Assembly: GCA_013350335.1 (NCBI GenBank)
Contig: CM023536.1
Location: 11,056,207-11,120,206, forward strand
Source of the DNA: Chimonanthus salicifolius
Lineage: Eukaryota; Streptophyta; Magnoliopsida; Laurales; Calycanthaceae
Direction: 5' to 3'
Length of the DNA stretch: 64,000 nt
The stretch's first letter is position 1. Each line of letters begins with the position of its first letter. Made by a program: the position numbers and the translations under genes. Positions 22,321 to 34,427 of this stretch are shown piece after piece. The notes under the pieces were generated by a model. It did not search any database, was not told the origin of the DNA, and saw nothing but the letters and a program-made list of their open reading frames with translations.

Positions 22321-23912
22321 GGTCAGCTACAGAAACTTGGTCCCGTAGGGTTGCCATCGAGGAGTAGGTCCCTTACATGCTACGCGCTGGAGGGCGTTCT
22401 CACGGCTATTTAGCACACTTGATGTGCGTTGATGCGCAGGGCTAAGTACTTGTATGCCCCATGGGGGTGGTACTAGCTTGGTAAGGCGCGATACGATCAC
22501 CTTGGAGCTTGACTAGCTTGGTAAGGGCGAAGTAGATTAGAGCACGCTATACGTGAGTCACCCGCTTAGTAAGTCGTTGGACCATAAGTCTTGCCAGTGG
22601 TATGTTTATGATATGATATGATGATTTGATGTTGTTGCCACAGTCATGTAGTGATTCATGCGATTGTTTTTCCTACGGATAGAAGATCTCATGGTAGATG
22701 ATGTGCTCCTAGATTAGTTATGCCCATGGATGGATAATACCCATATAGGGATTATATTCATGAATGGTTTGTACCCATTAATAGACTATACTCACAGATA
22801 AAGTGTTACCAGGGATGGATTTGTATGCCCATGGTGGTTTGGATTCATGCCCCAATGTTGATCTTATGGTAGACTTATTGGTCTCATAGTAGATGTATTG
22901 GTATGATGGTGGATATGTTTGTCTCATAGTAAATGTATTTGTCTTATGTTAGATACGTTAGTTACATGGTAGACGTATTGGTGTTATAGTGGACATATTG
23001 GTCCCACAATAGATGTATTGGTCTTATATTAGACATGTTAGTCCCATAGTAGACGTATTGATCTTATGATAGACATATTGGTTTTACGAATGTGTGAGTT
23101 ATGCCCATGGATGGATTATACCCACGGAGTGATTATATTCATGGATGGTTATTACACATGGATATATGATACTCATTGATGGAGAGTTGCCAGAGATGGA
23201 TGATGAATCCCAAAGATGTTATTCACATGGTAGACAGATTGGATTCATGCCTAGATATTGATTATATGGTGGGCATATTGACCCCATGATAGATATAGTG
23301 GTCCCATGGTAGACGCATTGGTCTCATGGTGGACGTGACGATTCTATGGATAGATATTATTTCCCATGGATGGTTATTCCCATGGAGGGCTTTGTGACCA
23401 TGGACGAGTAGTGTATCCCGTAGATGGATATTCCCACGAAAAGCATTGATTCAATAGAGAATTGGACCCATATTTAGAGTATTGCCCACGAGGAGGGATG
23501 TACTTATGTTCGGGTATAGGTCCCATAGTTGAGGTTTATCCCATGTGTGATATTGACCCCATGGTTGACGGTGTTCCCATAGTTGGTATAGACCCATGAT
23601 CTATGAGATCTATTCTATTGATAAGCCCGACGATTGGGTAATTAGAATGTCTTGATATAACATTATGAATAGAACGGGGTTAGTGCCATGAAATAAATGA
23701 ATTGAGAACTAAGGAAGATCTGATCTCCATTGGAGTACGTAGGCAACTGATAATTAAGTTCGATCAAATCAAGGGTCCAATAAGTCCTAGGATCCGTAGG
23801 GATCTCGCAACACGTGTAAGTGCCATGTGTTCGGACTATGAGTTGTGCATACTTCAGAGTAAAAAAAAAAATATTATTATTTCTCACGTGTCCATTGGGT
23901 GGGGGCGTGACA
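22321..23912 (-). mobile_element. Copy B of the TGTCACG-type repeat, 5' part with decayed minisatellite
   Basis: On the minus strand it starts TGTCACGCCCCCACCCAAT at 23912 and follows copy A from 3503 onward, including 'GAGATCCCTACGGATCCTA' (about 23785-23803) and the 20-bp monomer array (about 22700-23560, here more diverged than in A). It joins the 17745-19260 part across the inserted 3050-bp element. Confidence 0.6.
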
Positions 23913-25194
23913 ATAAGTTTATCAATTATTTATTATTTATTTTTATTAAGTATTTCCCCTTTAAATGACATGTAACAATGTATTCTATGTTAAAGTGAAC
24001 AATTTTTTTAAAGTAAATAACATTTAAGTTTATATATATACACTCTAGTGCATAGAGGAAAGGTTTGCTCATGAATGTTAGGGTAAAAAAAATTTAATTG
24101 ATAAACTCAAATTATTTTCATATTTTCTGAACTCTCCAAAATTTAACTATCTGAAATTATTATTTTATAATTCTAAAACCATTAAATCATATGTGGAGAA
24201 CAATGTGACTTTTTTTCATGATTCTATTAAAATAAAAGTTCTAATCTAATTATTAGTAGAAATATATAAAAGAAAAATCTCTAATCTAATAAACATGATT
24301 TGAATACAACACTACGTGGCATGCTTTTGGGTCCAGCAAGGATGTCAAACTACAATAGAAATTGTTTACACCAATTATAAGAAATAAAACATATTTTTAA
24401 TAAGTTCCATTCTAGTGTTGGGATTAAAATATTATATTATCCATTTTACTCAATATATTATTTTTATTTAAGAACTTATAGTATGCTAGTAAGGTTCGTT
24501 GTCAAAGTCCTACGGAAATAATTTGCTAATCCAAATATAAATGTAACCCCAAATTGATGGGATAAATGACTTAGATGAATATAATGATGGTTTTACTAAT
24601 ATTTTATTTGACAATAAAAAAAATGGATTGAAATTTCTAAAATGACTTGACATATTAGTTAAAATGAAAATTTTAGCATATTATTTTTATTTAAGAACTT
24701 ATAGTATGCTAGTAAGGGTTCATTGTGAGAGTCCTACGGAAATAATTTGTTAATCCAAATATAAATGTAACTCCAAATTGATGGAATAAATGACTTAGAT
24801 GAATATAATGATGGTTTTACTAATATTTTATTTGACAATAAAAAATTGGATTGAAATTTCTAAAATGACTCGAAATATTGGTTAAAATGAACATTTTAGC
24901 TTAATTATATGTATCCTACAATAAATTTAGCATTTTGAAAAAGTCCACACAAATATTGAATTTTCATATTTGGTGCGCGTAAAATCATAGAATATGGATG
25001 AGTGTTTTTTCTTTTAGCACTAGTGTGATATGATGAATAACATCAATTCCCAATTCTTTATTCATAGAGAGTTTGATGTATACTATGGTTAGAAAAAAGC
25101 ATATATTGCTCATATAGTAGGTATTGTAAGGTACTTTGCTACTCTAAGCAAATACATTGGTAAATGATCAAGTTGATTCTTAGCTATTTGGCTT
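23913..25194. other. AT-rich spacer containing a tandem duplication
   Basis: No gene recognised. Its main feature is the 223-bp duplication listed separately. Confidence 0.4.
24455..24900 (+). repeat. Tandem duplication, two 223-bp units
   Basis: Unit 1 (24455-24677) and unit 2 (24678-24900) both run from ATATTATTTTTATTTAAGAA to a TTTTAGC end, directly adjacent, with scattered substitutions and small indels (roughly 90% or more identical by eye). Confidence 0.9.
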
Positions 25195-26287
25195 GTGGAG
25201 CCTAATTGTCAGATATTTACTGGTGATTCCATCCCCACTGGCCCGTTCAGGAGTCAAGCTAAGAATTTCACATCACATACTTTTGTAGCCCTAACTAGGG
25301 CAATATATAATGTCTCTTTTTGTGAAATAGAGCAGAGAAAGTGAAAATTGTAGTGGGCACAGCCGTATCTTTTCATCTTTTTGCCTTTGAGCATAATGGA
25401 TCTACTTTGAACATGTGGACGTACAGAAAGAAAATCACGTAAAATCTTTGTATTTTGTTCTTTTGAGTATTGTTTGCGCACTTCCATTCACAACAACAGG
25501 TTCATATAAGCTATGTTTTGTGCTTCGTAGGTGCACAACCAATGTTAGAAGGATACACAAGTAGATATGGCATGTGATCTAGATAATAGGAAGTTCACTT
25601 TAAATTAACTATTCATTTTAAATTATAGGGAACTTGTATCATGGTAGTCAAAATTACAAAAAAAATGTTGTTCTTTCTGTGATGAAAAGAAAGTAGATTG
25701 CAACTGCAAAAGTAGGAAAGGAAATGTTGAAAAGCAGGAAAGTAGAGGCACTAGTCTTCTTACTTGTTTTTGTTCTGTTTGGGAAAATTCAGATGCTATG
25801 CAGGAGTTATAAACCATAAGAGACGGAAACAACAATATCGAAAATAGAAAAGAGAAATCAACAAAGAGAAAACACAAAGATTTTACGTGGTTTCTTTTCG
25901 GTACATCCATGGGATTCAAAATAATTTACTATGCTCAAAGGCAAAAAAGTAATAAGAGGTGGCTCTCATTACATATCTCTCTCTCATACAAAACGAAAGT
26001 ATATACTACCCTGATTAGGATTTACATAAAACATAATGTAAAATTACAAAATTTTCCTCCAATAAAAAAATTTGGCTTGGGGGATCCGCACCAGTACATT
26101 TCTAATGATCAGGCTTCATAGAGCCTAACAAGAGACATTTATAGAAGATGCCCCTTAGAAAACAGAGAACTCATTTTAACCATAGTAATTTGATTTTAGA
26201 TTTAAATATTCTATTAGACATCAACATGGTTAGTCATTTTAGCTATATCCGACCAAATGCAGATCATTTAGTTGCCCTTAACAAATA
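25195..26287. other. Retroelement leader-like fragments, both strands
   Basis: 'GATTTTACGTGGTTTC' at about 25880 with nearby T/A-rich blocks resembles the R/U5 leader of plant LTR elements (compare 42900 and 50530). The stretch 'CTCCAATAAAAAAATTTGGCTTGGGGG' at about 26055-26085 recurs near 36560. 25195-25240 (minus) matches 'GGGATAGGATCACCAGTAAATATTTGACAAT' near 36601. These are traces of one repeat family without defined ends. Confidence 0.4.
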
Positions 26288-27668
26288 AAATTCTTTTTTT
26301 TTTTTAAAGTAGTAATATGAAAATTCATTAGATAAAGAGAAAATACAAGGAAGAATTAGGAAATATAAGGAGGCCTACAAGAATTAGACCAAACAAAAGA
26401 GAAAAGAAAAACTAAAAAGACAAGGAAAAATCAAATGAGGAAAACACCTGCAAAGTGATTGTTAACACCCAATTTCACAAAATAGTCCGCCATCACGTTA
26501 GCCGTTTGACCAACATTAGTGAAAGATACTCCTAATCCTTTAGCCAAAATTCTTACCTCCCTAACCACATTAGTCAATCTCCAAGGTAGCCTCCTCAATC
26601 CCATTGCCCATTTGAATGCATTTGCCGAATCCCCTTCTATAACCAAATTACCCTGCCCATGGTTCTTCCAAATGACTAAGGTTCTCCTTATACTAAGAAT
26701 TTCTGCCTCATTTGACTCCTTCATACCCACAGATTCATTGAACATTATGGAAGTTTCACCCTTGTGATTTCTTAGAACTCCTCCAATGCCCACTGGCCCC
26801 GACTTCCCTATTGCCGCTCCATCAACATTAAATTTCAAAGTACCCTCTTGAGGAGGTTCCCATTTCTCCCTCAGCTTAAACTTTATTTTATGAAAATTCA
26901 TACAACCGTCCCAAGATAAGGTTAAGATCATTGATACTAAGACCCTTGAAATTGGGATCTGCCGACAACCATACAAACCATCTCCATTTGGCAATTTGGA
27001 ATAGATCATTTTTATTAGATGCTATATCTTTAAAAATTCTCTCATTTCTTTCCTTCCATAAGGTCCAAAGGATAAATGCAAAATCGTTTGCGAGGCAATT
27101 TCCATTCTAGTTTTCAACCTTGACAATTTCCATTCTAGTTTTCAACCTTGACAATTTCAAAGCGCCCACAGTTTCTAAAATAGAAGATGCAAACACTCAA
27201 GGAAAGTCCACAAAGTTGATGAGCTTTAACCACAACCCTTTTGCAATTGCATAATTAAGAAAAAGGTGATCAACATCCTCGTGAGAGGAGTCACAAATGC
27301 AGCAATTGAGATCATCCTCGGACCTAAGAAACCATCTCCTTCTCAATTCTAACCTAGTAAGAATCTTCTCTTTTAGGACACACCAAACAAAAATTTGGAT
27401 CCTAGGTGGTGCCGCCCCCTCCCAAATAGATCTAGTAATCTTTCCATCACTAGGGACTTGATATTGGACCTAGTTAATCATGGATTTGGCGGAGTATACC
27501 CCAGAAGCATTCCCTGACCACATCAATTCATCCTTTTCTGACGGCATAAAGGGAAATTCCTTCAGAAGATCTAGGAGATCATTAAGGCTTTCCTCTTCAA
27601 AAGATCTCAAACTTTTACGGAAGTTGAAGTGCCAAGATACCACGTTATCCTCCACGTTAGGAGGGTGA
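26288..27668 (-). mobile_element. LINE ORF2 3' region with zf-RVT and RNase H
   Basis: From 27655 downwards the minus strand reads NVVSWHFNFRKSLRSFEEES, then a zinc-binding region PPRIQIFVWCVLKEKILTRL and CCICDSSHEDVDHLFLNYA. After frame changes an intact RNase H domain follows at 26431-26850: LKFNVDGAAIGKSGPVGIGG, SNEAEILSIRRTL, VIEGDSANAFKWAMGL and ANVMADYFVKLGVN, then a stop. The plus-strand T-run at 26291-26303 is its poly-A tail. The 5' side is cut at 27668 by an LTR-like element. Confidence 0.85.
27096..27151. repeat. 28-bp tandem duplication within the LINE
   Basis: The 28-base unit beginning CAATTTCCATTCTAG and ending AACCTTGA occurs twice in direct succession, adding a frameshift to the LINE. 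Confidence 0.9.
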
Positions 27669-27669
27669 T

Positions 27670-27903
27670 TGTGATACCCTGCACCAAAAATCGATGTGGG
27701 AGTCCTACATCGGTTTGGAAGGGAAAGAGGTGAGGGTATATAAGAGGCCAGCCCACCTTAACTCACAAGACGCGTTTCGGGCCTAGCCATGTGGGCCCGG
27801 GCCCAAGAACAAAACCGTGTGCGCTTGCTGTGTGCGAGGCCCAGAGTGGACAATTTCTTGTTGAGTCAAGTCCTAAGCCCTGTATTCGGGTTGGGTTGTT
27901 ACA
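27670..27903. mobile_element. Short LTR-like (TRIM/solo LTR-like) element
   Basis: It starts TGTGATACCCTGCACC and ends GGGTTGGGTTGTTACA, a TG...CA pair with an imperfect inverted repeat. A small palindrome (CGATGTGGGA-gtcc-TACATCGG, 27702-27723) and a TATA-like GGGTATATAAGAGGCC (27735-27750) lie inside. This layout resembles short non-autonomous plant LTRs. No 5S rRNA-like segment was seen, so it is not an obvious Cassandra. No target duplication was identified. Confidence 0.45.
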
Positions 27904-28506
27904 GTGGGCCTGGAACGCTACTAGTTTTTTTTTCCTTAATAACTTCTAACTGGACTGGATCAATAGATAAGCCCAGAAATAACTGTCAACATGCTCCTTT
28001 CCTGTGGACTCAAACAGATATTATATTTACCATTTTTATAAGTACAATCTTACAAACAAATCTTCCATCATAAAGAGATATTTTCATTCACATCAGAGTT
28101 ACTAACAGTAATATGGTGGTTTATATATTATTACAAAATAAGTACCACAAGAGGTACTTTACAAAAACATGGTTCTAAGAACCAATGGTCAAAATAAATG
28201 AAATTCCCATCCATGAAATTCCAGGTAACAGCTTATCCATCTTTAAGCTTGAAATGGAGGTTCCTCCTCCTCGTGTACATCTCCTGAAATATGCGTCGTA
28301 TCCAGTGAAAAGAACATAACAATGCAGTGTAATGAATACCAGGTTAGCTAAAATCAACATCATCATCATAATAGGTTTATCATGCCAATATATCAAATCA
28401 TTTCCATAACTGCCGACATCCAACGTAACATCTAGCACTACATGACTATAGCATTAAGTCCCGACACGGTCAAAATGCAAAAATTTTCAACTACATATCG
28501 ACACAC
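27904..28506 (+). mobile_element. Second, partial copy of the 3-kb LTR-like family
   Basis: This follows 19288-20040 of the 3050-bp element: GTGGGCC...CTACTAG before a T-run, 'TGTGGACTCAAACA', 'AAGTACCACA..GGTACTTTACAAA', 'CAGCTTATCCA.C.TTAAGCTTGAAAT.GAGG' and 'AAGTCCCGACACGGTCAAAAT'. It runs into the assembly gap, so its right half is unknown. Confidence 0.7.
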
Positions 28507-28606
28507 NNNNNNNNNNNNNNNNNNNNNNNNNNNNNNNNNNNNNNNNNNNNNNNNNNNNNNNNNNNNNNNNNNNNNNNNNNNNNNNNNNNNNNNNNNNNNN
28601 NNNNNN
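28507..28606. other. Assembly gap (100 N)
   Basis: Exactly 100 undetermined bases, a conventional placeholder length. It separates the second LTR copy from the PSY-type exon, so missing sequence may include an upstream exon or the end of the LTR. Confidence 1.
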
Positions 28607-28933
28607 ACTTCCCACTTTCTGAGGCAGGAGATAACCAGTTGAACTAAACCTATATGGATTATGTTTAAATTGAATAAGATTTTTTTGATAATTTAATTCA
28701 ATTTTGATTTCCAAGAGATAAACAACAAAAACCCAATATGCAATTGAAATATTGAACCTAAAAGTATACGAAGATCATGTCTAGGACCCCTTTTGATGGG
28801 GACTTTTTGTTTAGAGAAGGAAGCAAATAATTGTAACTTTTGGCCATGACCCATCTGCAATGGGACCCCAAAAATTTTGGACATTGGGTCCTTTTTTTTT
28901 CATTTTCTTTTCTTCTCACCTTTGAATTTGCAG
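28607..28933 (+). other. Probable intron before the PSY-type exon
   Basis: AT-rich sequence with a T-run (28891-28899) and pyrimidine-rich stretch leading to TTTGAATTTGCAG, a good 3' splice site at 28921-28933. No signal-peptide exon was recognised between the gap and here. Confidence 0.5.
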
Positions 28934-29085
28934 GAAATGAAGTGGTGCAAGTGGGAGGAAGGCTTCTAATGGCAAGCTTGGACGACTACAACGACCCGTC
29001 GGCAAATCATGGTCACGACCCAAAGAACAGAGTCGCCGGAGGCGGCAATGGCAAGAAGAATCGCAGCTCTCCCGAAAACCCGTGA
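28934..29085 (+). CDS. Terminal exon of a PSY-type (tyrosine-sulfated) peptide precursor
   Basis: After the TTTGCAG acceptor the frame reads (G)NEVVQVGGRLLMASLDDY, NDPSANHGHDPKNRVAG and NGKKNRSSPENP, then TGA at 29083-29085. The block DDYNDPSANHGHDP matches the conserved core of plant PSY peptides (DY.DPSAN..HDP), secreted growth signals whose tyrosine is sulfated by TPST after an acidic residue; here Asp-Asp precedes the Tyr. The exon gives only the C-terminal ~50 residues, and its first codon is split (intron phase 1). The signal-peptide exon is not visible and may be lost in the gap or further left. The 3' UTR probably follows to about 29300. The family call rests on the short motif plus size and position, so it is good but not certain. 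An active secreted peptide also needs the missing exon. Confidence 0.7.
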
Positions 29086-30535
29086 CTCTCTGATAGAGTT
29101 TCAGAGATCTTATCTTGGTCTTATAGTTAAAAATATGGGCGATTTGGCATTTTAAGTATGAAAGAGACAGGATCATAAGCATAAGATAGAAATAAATTGA
29201 ATTGGGGAACTTGAATTGGGCTTGGAGTGTTTAAATGATATTGATTTTTGTTTGTTGTAAGTAGTAGGTGGAAGGAGGAAGGAAGACTGAGAGTTAAGAT
29301 TATCAAAGGTTTTGGATATCGAGCTTTACTTTGGAGTTACATGATATAATCATTTTTTAATTGCCTCTCTCTCTCTTGTCATGAAAATGAGTAAAGGATG
29401 AGTTTTATATATCTGAGTTAGGAATTTTAGAGTGCTATCAGTAATTCGGTAAAAAATCTTATATCGATTAATTTGAGAAATCAATAACTTTAATAATACT
29501 TACGACACCTCTTTTTAAAGAGCTAGTTTTCTAGAGTGAGTTTTAGATTCCGAGTAGGTTTTGCATGTATCCCATAAGGTGTAGCTGTAGGTGAGCCAGA
29601 CATGAAATTTCCATCTGCAATCACAGGACGCACTGCATGTATGTTTGTGTGTAAAAGTCTCACATCGATAATTTGAGAATCTAATAACTGTATATATAAC
29701 ACTTGATGTACTTCTATATCAACATTAATTTTTAAGAGTATACTATTCGTTTGATGATACCGTAAACTACCTCTAGACAATATAAGTAGCATTTTAGTAC
29801 TTCAATATTTAGGGACATTTTTATAAAATTGTGAGAGAAGTTCTATTTACAAAGAGGGAGGGATTCTCCTCGTCTTTCAATTTTCCAATATTGTTGTAAG
29901 AGATGAGGAGAGAAGAAGAGAAAGAAGTAGAGTTAATTTTTTTTTTATAAATCTCATTTATTTTAATTAGAATTTCATTTTTGTGGTTATTTCTTAGCTT
30001 GGTGTTTAGCTTGGATTGCATTTTTATGAATTAAATAATAAAAAACGCCCTTTGGATTCGAACTTGCCACTGAAACATTATTTGATTTTTCTTTCAGTAT
30101 TTCATCGTAGAAGTGGTGTCACTCAATGACACTGCAAGATATTCCAAAGAAAAATAGATATTGTTTTGATGGTATGTTCAGATCTCACAACCCTTTTTGT
30201 TGTCATTCAATCCATGGAAATTGATGAAATCCAAAGTTGTAATCAATATTAGAATTGTAGAATCTTACAAAATTCTTATTAGAAAACTAAGTTCTAAGAA
30301 ATTTAACTTAGATAATCCCAATATCACAATAAGTTAGATTCGATTCTCTAACAAATGATGAATCTCAATTTTCAATTTGGTCAAATTTAGATAATCCAGT
30401 CAATGAAAATTTCTTAAATTTATAGGAATCGAAATATTTGAAATCTCACCCAACTTCTAATAAGAATTTCAGTGACAATTTACAACATAAAAGAAACAGT
30501 ATAAATTAATTTTACAGAATTTAAGTGAAATAGGA
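29086..30535. other. Unassigned stretch downstream of the PSY exon
   Basis: The first ~200 bases are likely 3' UTR. Two related phrases, 'AAAAATCTTATATCGATTAATTTGAGAAATCAATAAC' (29451) and 'AAAAGTCTCACATCGATAATTTGAGAATCTAATAAC' (29654), suggest an old duplication. No gene recognised. Confidence 0.4.
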
Positions 30536-31640
30536 TGTAATGACCCAACTCACCGTACTATTGAGAATCCTCTTGGAGGATGTGTGGAAGTGACTTTTTA
30601 GCTCAAATCTTGCCAAGTTAAGTGTAAAATCGAGTGTTTGGGTAGTAGGGTCGATTTGCGGCTCAAATTTTCCGTAGCAAGCGAACTCTGAATTTGGTGA
30701 AAATTATTTGGTTGGATAGTCAATAGCTTTCCAACAAGTACAAGAACGGTCAAATCCGAGCTTCATAGTTCAAGTCATGCGATTTTAGTGAAATGGTGCA
30801 AAACTGCCAAAATTTAGATGGGTGAACCAAATTGCAAGATCAGTGGATTGAACGTTTGGTCAGATAAAAAACACGAGAGTACCCATTTTCGCACTGTTTT
30901 GATCAGTCGACTAAACGAAGGCTTCGGAGGACAGAAAAGGTGGCTGTGAGCTTTCTTAGTGACGAAGAAACCTAGATTGATCGATGGAAGAAAAGATGAG
31001 AGGACCGATGACTTTTCTGGGCGACCAAGTTTCCCTTTTTCTATAAAAAGGCAGTGAGAGTAAGTGCTTTTGTATGGTTTTTCCCACTTATTTTCTCACT
31101 CCTATCCAACTATGATGGATTCTCGCCCGGGTTAATGCTCACTCTCTCCTTTTTGATGATTTCCACTCTGGAGAGTGAGTTCCTTTCTCCCAAGAGGCGA
31201 GCATAGATGTTGTCTGGGTTCCTTTGGCTTTTAGGAGACTGCAGGCTTCCTGATTTTTGAGATAGGGAGTACGAATCTTGTTGATATTCGACTTTGATTG
31301 TTTTTATCAAATGTTTATATATATATATATATATATGATGATTCTTTCTGATTGTTATTTGTTGTTTGAGATTATAGGATGTATAATTAGTTTCTTCGAT
31401 TTCACGGAGAAAATGAGATATTATGCTTGATTGTGAATTGGGTTTATATGGAATGACAGAGTTTTGGTTGTGATTAACATCGATTCTGGAACATGATTAT
31501 TGCCTCGAAGAACCTGGCCGGGCCCTTCTATTTGTTGAGGACCTTTCGCATATGATATGTTATATGTTATGATAATATTATTATGCATTGATTGAGTCTG
31601 CATAATTTTGCATGCAATATTGTGATTGATTGATGTCATC
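30536..31640 (+). mobile_element. Putative LTR fragment with promoter
   Basis: It begins TGTAATGACCCAACTCACC, a terminus style common in plant Ty3/gypsy LTRs, and has a strong TATA box (TTTCTATAAAAAGGC, about 31038-31052) followed by a CT-rich leader. An (AT)n run lies at 31316-31336. The right end and a target duplication were not found. Confidence 0.35.
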
Positions 31641-31759
31641 CAGTCGCACCATAGATATAATAATTCAACCCTAAATTAGACTTAATTGTATGTTTTTGTG
31701 CCATTAAATGTACTTTGTGTTCCGTTAATCGTGAAGATTATTGAGTGGATTTTCCGAAA

Positions 31760-34427
31760 AGTCCAAGTTTGGCCGAATTTGAGCTCGATAGCTCATCGAT
31801 CCGGCTTGTTGAAGTTGGAAGGGCAAAATTGTAGATATCTATATTGCATTTATTTATTTTGAAAAATGAGCATAAAACTATTTCACTCTGGAAAATCACT
31901 CATCTGAAATACTTACTTGGTCAAACTCACACACGCTCAATGTTTTCAAATAATGAGTTTAATGGACTTCACCTTTCATTTTATTAATTACCAGATTTTC
32001 ATTTATTTTAACTCCTCTAAATGACCCACTTTGTAAATCCTTAATTTTAAAATACCTATGAAAGTCAGAAATTTACAAGAAAATACAATGTGTTTAATCT
32101 GTGTTTTGGCCGAGCATTTCATACTTTCAGATTTTTATTTTGAGGTTTTAGATACCCATTCCGAGCATTGAGGTGTGAACCGTTGATTTCATTAAATCAA
32201 CATTTTGCCTCCGATCGATTGGCTTTTATCACTATTTCTTTTCGAAAACAATTTAGACCAGAATACCCCAGACTCATCTATGGAGTCAGATTTATTCGAA
32301 GATTTCCCAATTTTTCCATTTTTAAGTGAAGTTTTAAATACCTAAGTTTTTAATAAAAATAAAAATTTAAATCATTACAACCTACGGCTAGCATGGACGG
32401 CAAGCCTACTGCAAACGACGTCTATTTAAACTGAGGACACTCGGTGAGTTTTTCCTATGCACCAAAAAACACCGATCTCTCTGTTGTAACTACACTCTCA
32501 ACTCTCTTCTTCTTCCTCAAGTCTGCTTCTTCTCCTTCTTCTTCCAATTCTTCTGCAACTGCTCTTCTTCTTCATTGTCTACAACCGTTGTTGAAACTGT
32601 GGGAAGCCAAAACTCTTGGATCTAATCCAAATAGGCCCATTTAATAATTAGAATTTCGAGGAGTCTTAGTGAACCCATCATAGGCCCATTTTTGTGATGA
32701 GCTGATGAACATTGAAATTCTTTAAAAGAGCTACCTCAGGCCCATTTAAATATTGGATATAGGCTTAAATTATAAACAAGTTTCAATGGTGAAATTCGAA
32801 ATTGACTCAGTTTTTCATGTCAACGTTCATCCTACACAACCAAGAGCTTCCTAATGAATCATTACAAGAAGATCCATATTTAGGAAACATCAGTCGAGAG
32901 CAGATTAGCTACATTCCAACATTAGCCTTTTATGATGTATCTAACGATCAAATGTAAGTGATTTTAGATGATTATATTGAAATTATTCAAATAATTAAAA
33001 TAGTGTTTTTTCTTCTTCTCTACATTAGATGATTAGAATTTGAAACTTCATATAATTTGATTTTAGTATCTGACTAATAATACTTATACCATTCTTTTGA
33101 TCACATTAAATAGTTTTTTATTTTTTATTTATCTAGATTAGATGATTAGAATTTGAAACTTCATATAATTTGATTTTAGTATGTGAATAATATTACCTAT
33201 ACCATTCTTTTGATCACATAAAATCGTTGTATGCCACACATAATACAAGAAATTATCCACTGTAAATCATATGCTATTTTTTATTAAATTTATATTTTGA
33301 CCATTTTTTATGATTCTTCTTATGATTCTATGAATTAGGATGAAATGTTCACCACACATTGGGTTGCATAGTATTTCTATCGCACCTAAGAGTAGGGCCC
33401 ATCAAATCAGGTGGTGAGGGCCCATTCCAATGGTCTGTTCTTTAATCGTTATTCATAAAAAATCAGTGTGATTAGATTGATCAAGTCGTGTCTTTAAAGA
33501 CTATAAAATTTAGAGATTAAAAATAATTTAAAATGATGAAATTTGAGAGTTTTAAAAATATGACTTGATCAATCCAATTATGGTGCATTTTGTTGGACAA
33601 CATATTTAAGGAAAATGCATTACAACGGACTTGTGACCTTGCCATTGGTCTCTAAGCCTAGGAGCTCATAGTAATACCGTGCGACCCAGTGTGCAGGGGA
33701 ACGTCTCACATAAATTAGATTTTTACTCAACTTCAACTCAATTGAATTAAGCTCAAATTCTATTAAAATTTGGAATTTGTATCCTTTAAAACTATTTTTA
33801 TAATAATTTTCAAAGTGAAATTTTTGTCACACTTTCTATTAGGAAATATATCTATCAAATAGCCTCATTCTTATTATCTAATATGAGCCACATTAAAATT
33901 GGCCATCCCATTGACGCATTCATAATAAACTCATTGACGACATATAATTATATTATTAGAAGTTGTGAAAAGTGTGTATCATGCCGTGGTAAAAATATCG
34001 GATCGGCCGATATCTATTAGTCATACCAGCAGATATTTTTCTCTTTCCTCTTGATTTTTTATTTTTATTTTTTTCAAAAATTTCCAGAAAAGTTTTAGTG
34101 GGTAATATATCGACCCATATTTATTGATATTTTAACTATTGCCCGATATTATGGCTCCTATGATACCCAATATATTGACAATATATGGTGGGTCCGAAAT
34201 AATATATATTGTCTCAGATGATATATATTGCCCGTCAAAAATCCGATATGTTTCTGCCGACAAGATAATTTTCACCTATGATATCACGTTAGAAGGAATG
34301 AATAAAGATCTGACGCAAAAAAAGATGACAAAGAAAGAAGCCACAGCTGCTGGAAAAAGAAAAGTCTCATGAGAATTCGATTTCTAATAACTTTTACTTT
34401 TCGCATGTTTCACGACATGTTTCACGA
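31760..34427 (+). repeat. Tandem duplication, unit 1 (~2.7 kb)
   Basis: It shares with 34428-37575, in the same order, 'GATAGCTCATCGAT', 'TTGAAAAATGAG', 'ATGTTTTCAAATAA', 'CCTACGGCTAGCATGGACGG', 'GAAACTGTGGGAAGCCAAAA', 'GGAAACATCAGTCGAGAGCA' and 'GAAAAAGAAAAGTCTCATGA'. Unit 1 has its own extras: a 108-bp internal tandem repeat (about 33020-33225) and ~1 kb of sequence at about 33225-34270. No coding gene recognised; the origin of the unit is unknown. Confidence 0.75.

Noticed and set aside
32444..32644. Ser-rich open frame in the tandem duplication
   Set aside because: CT-rich, missing from unit 2 because of replacement there, and without a domain.
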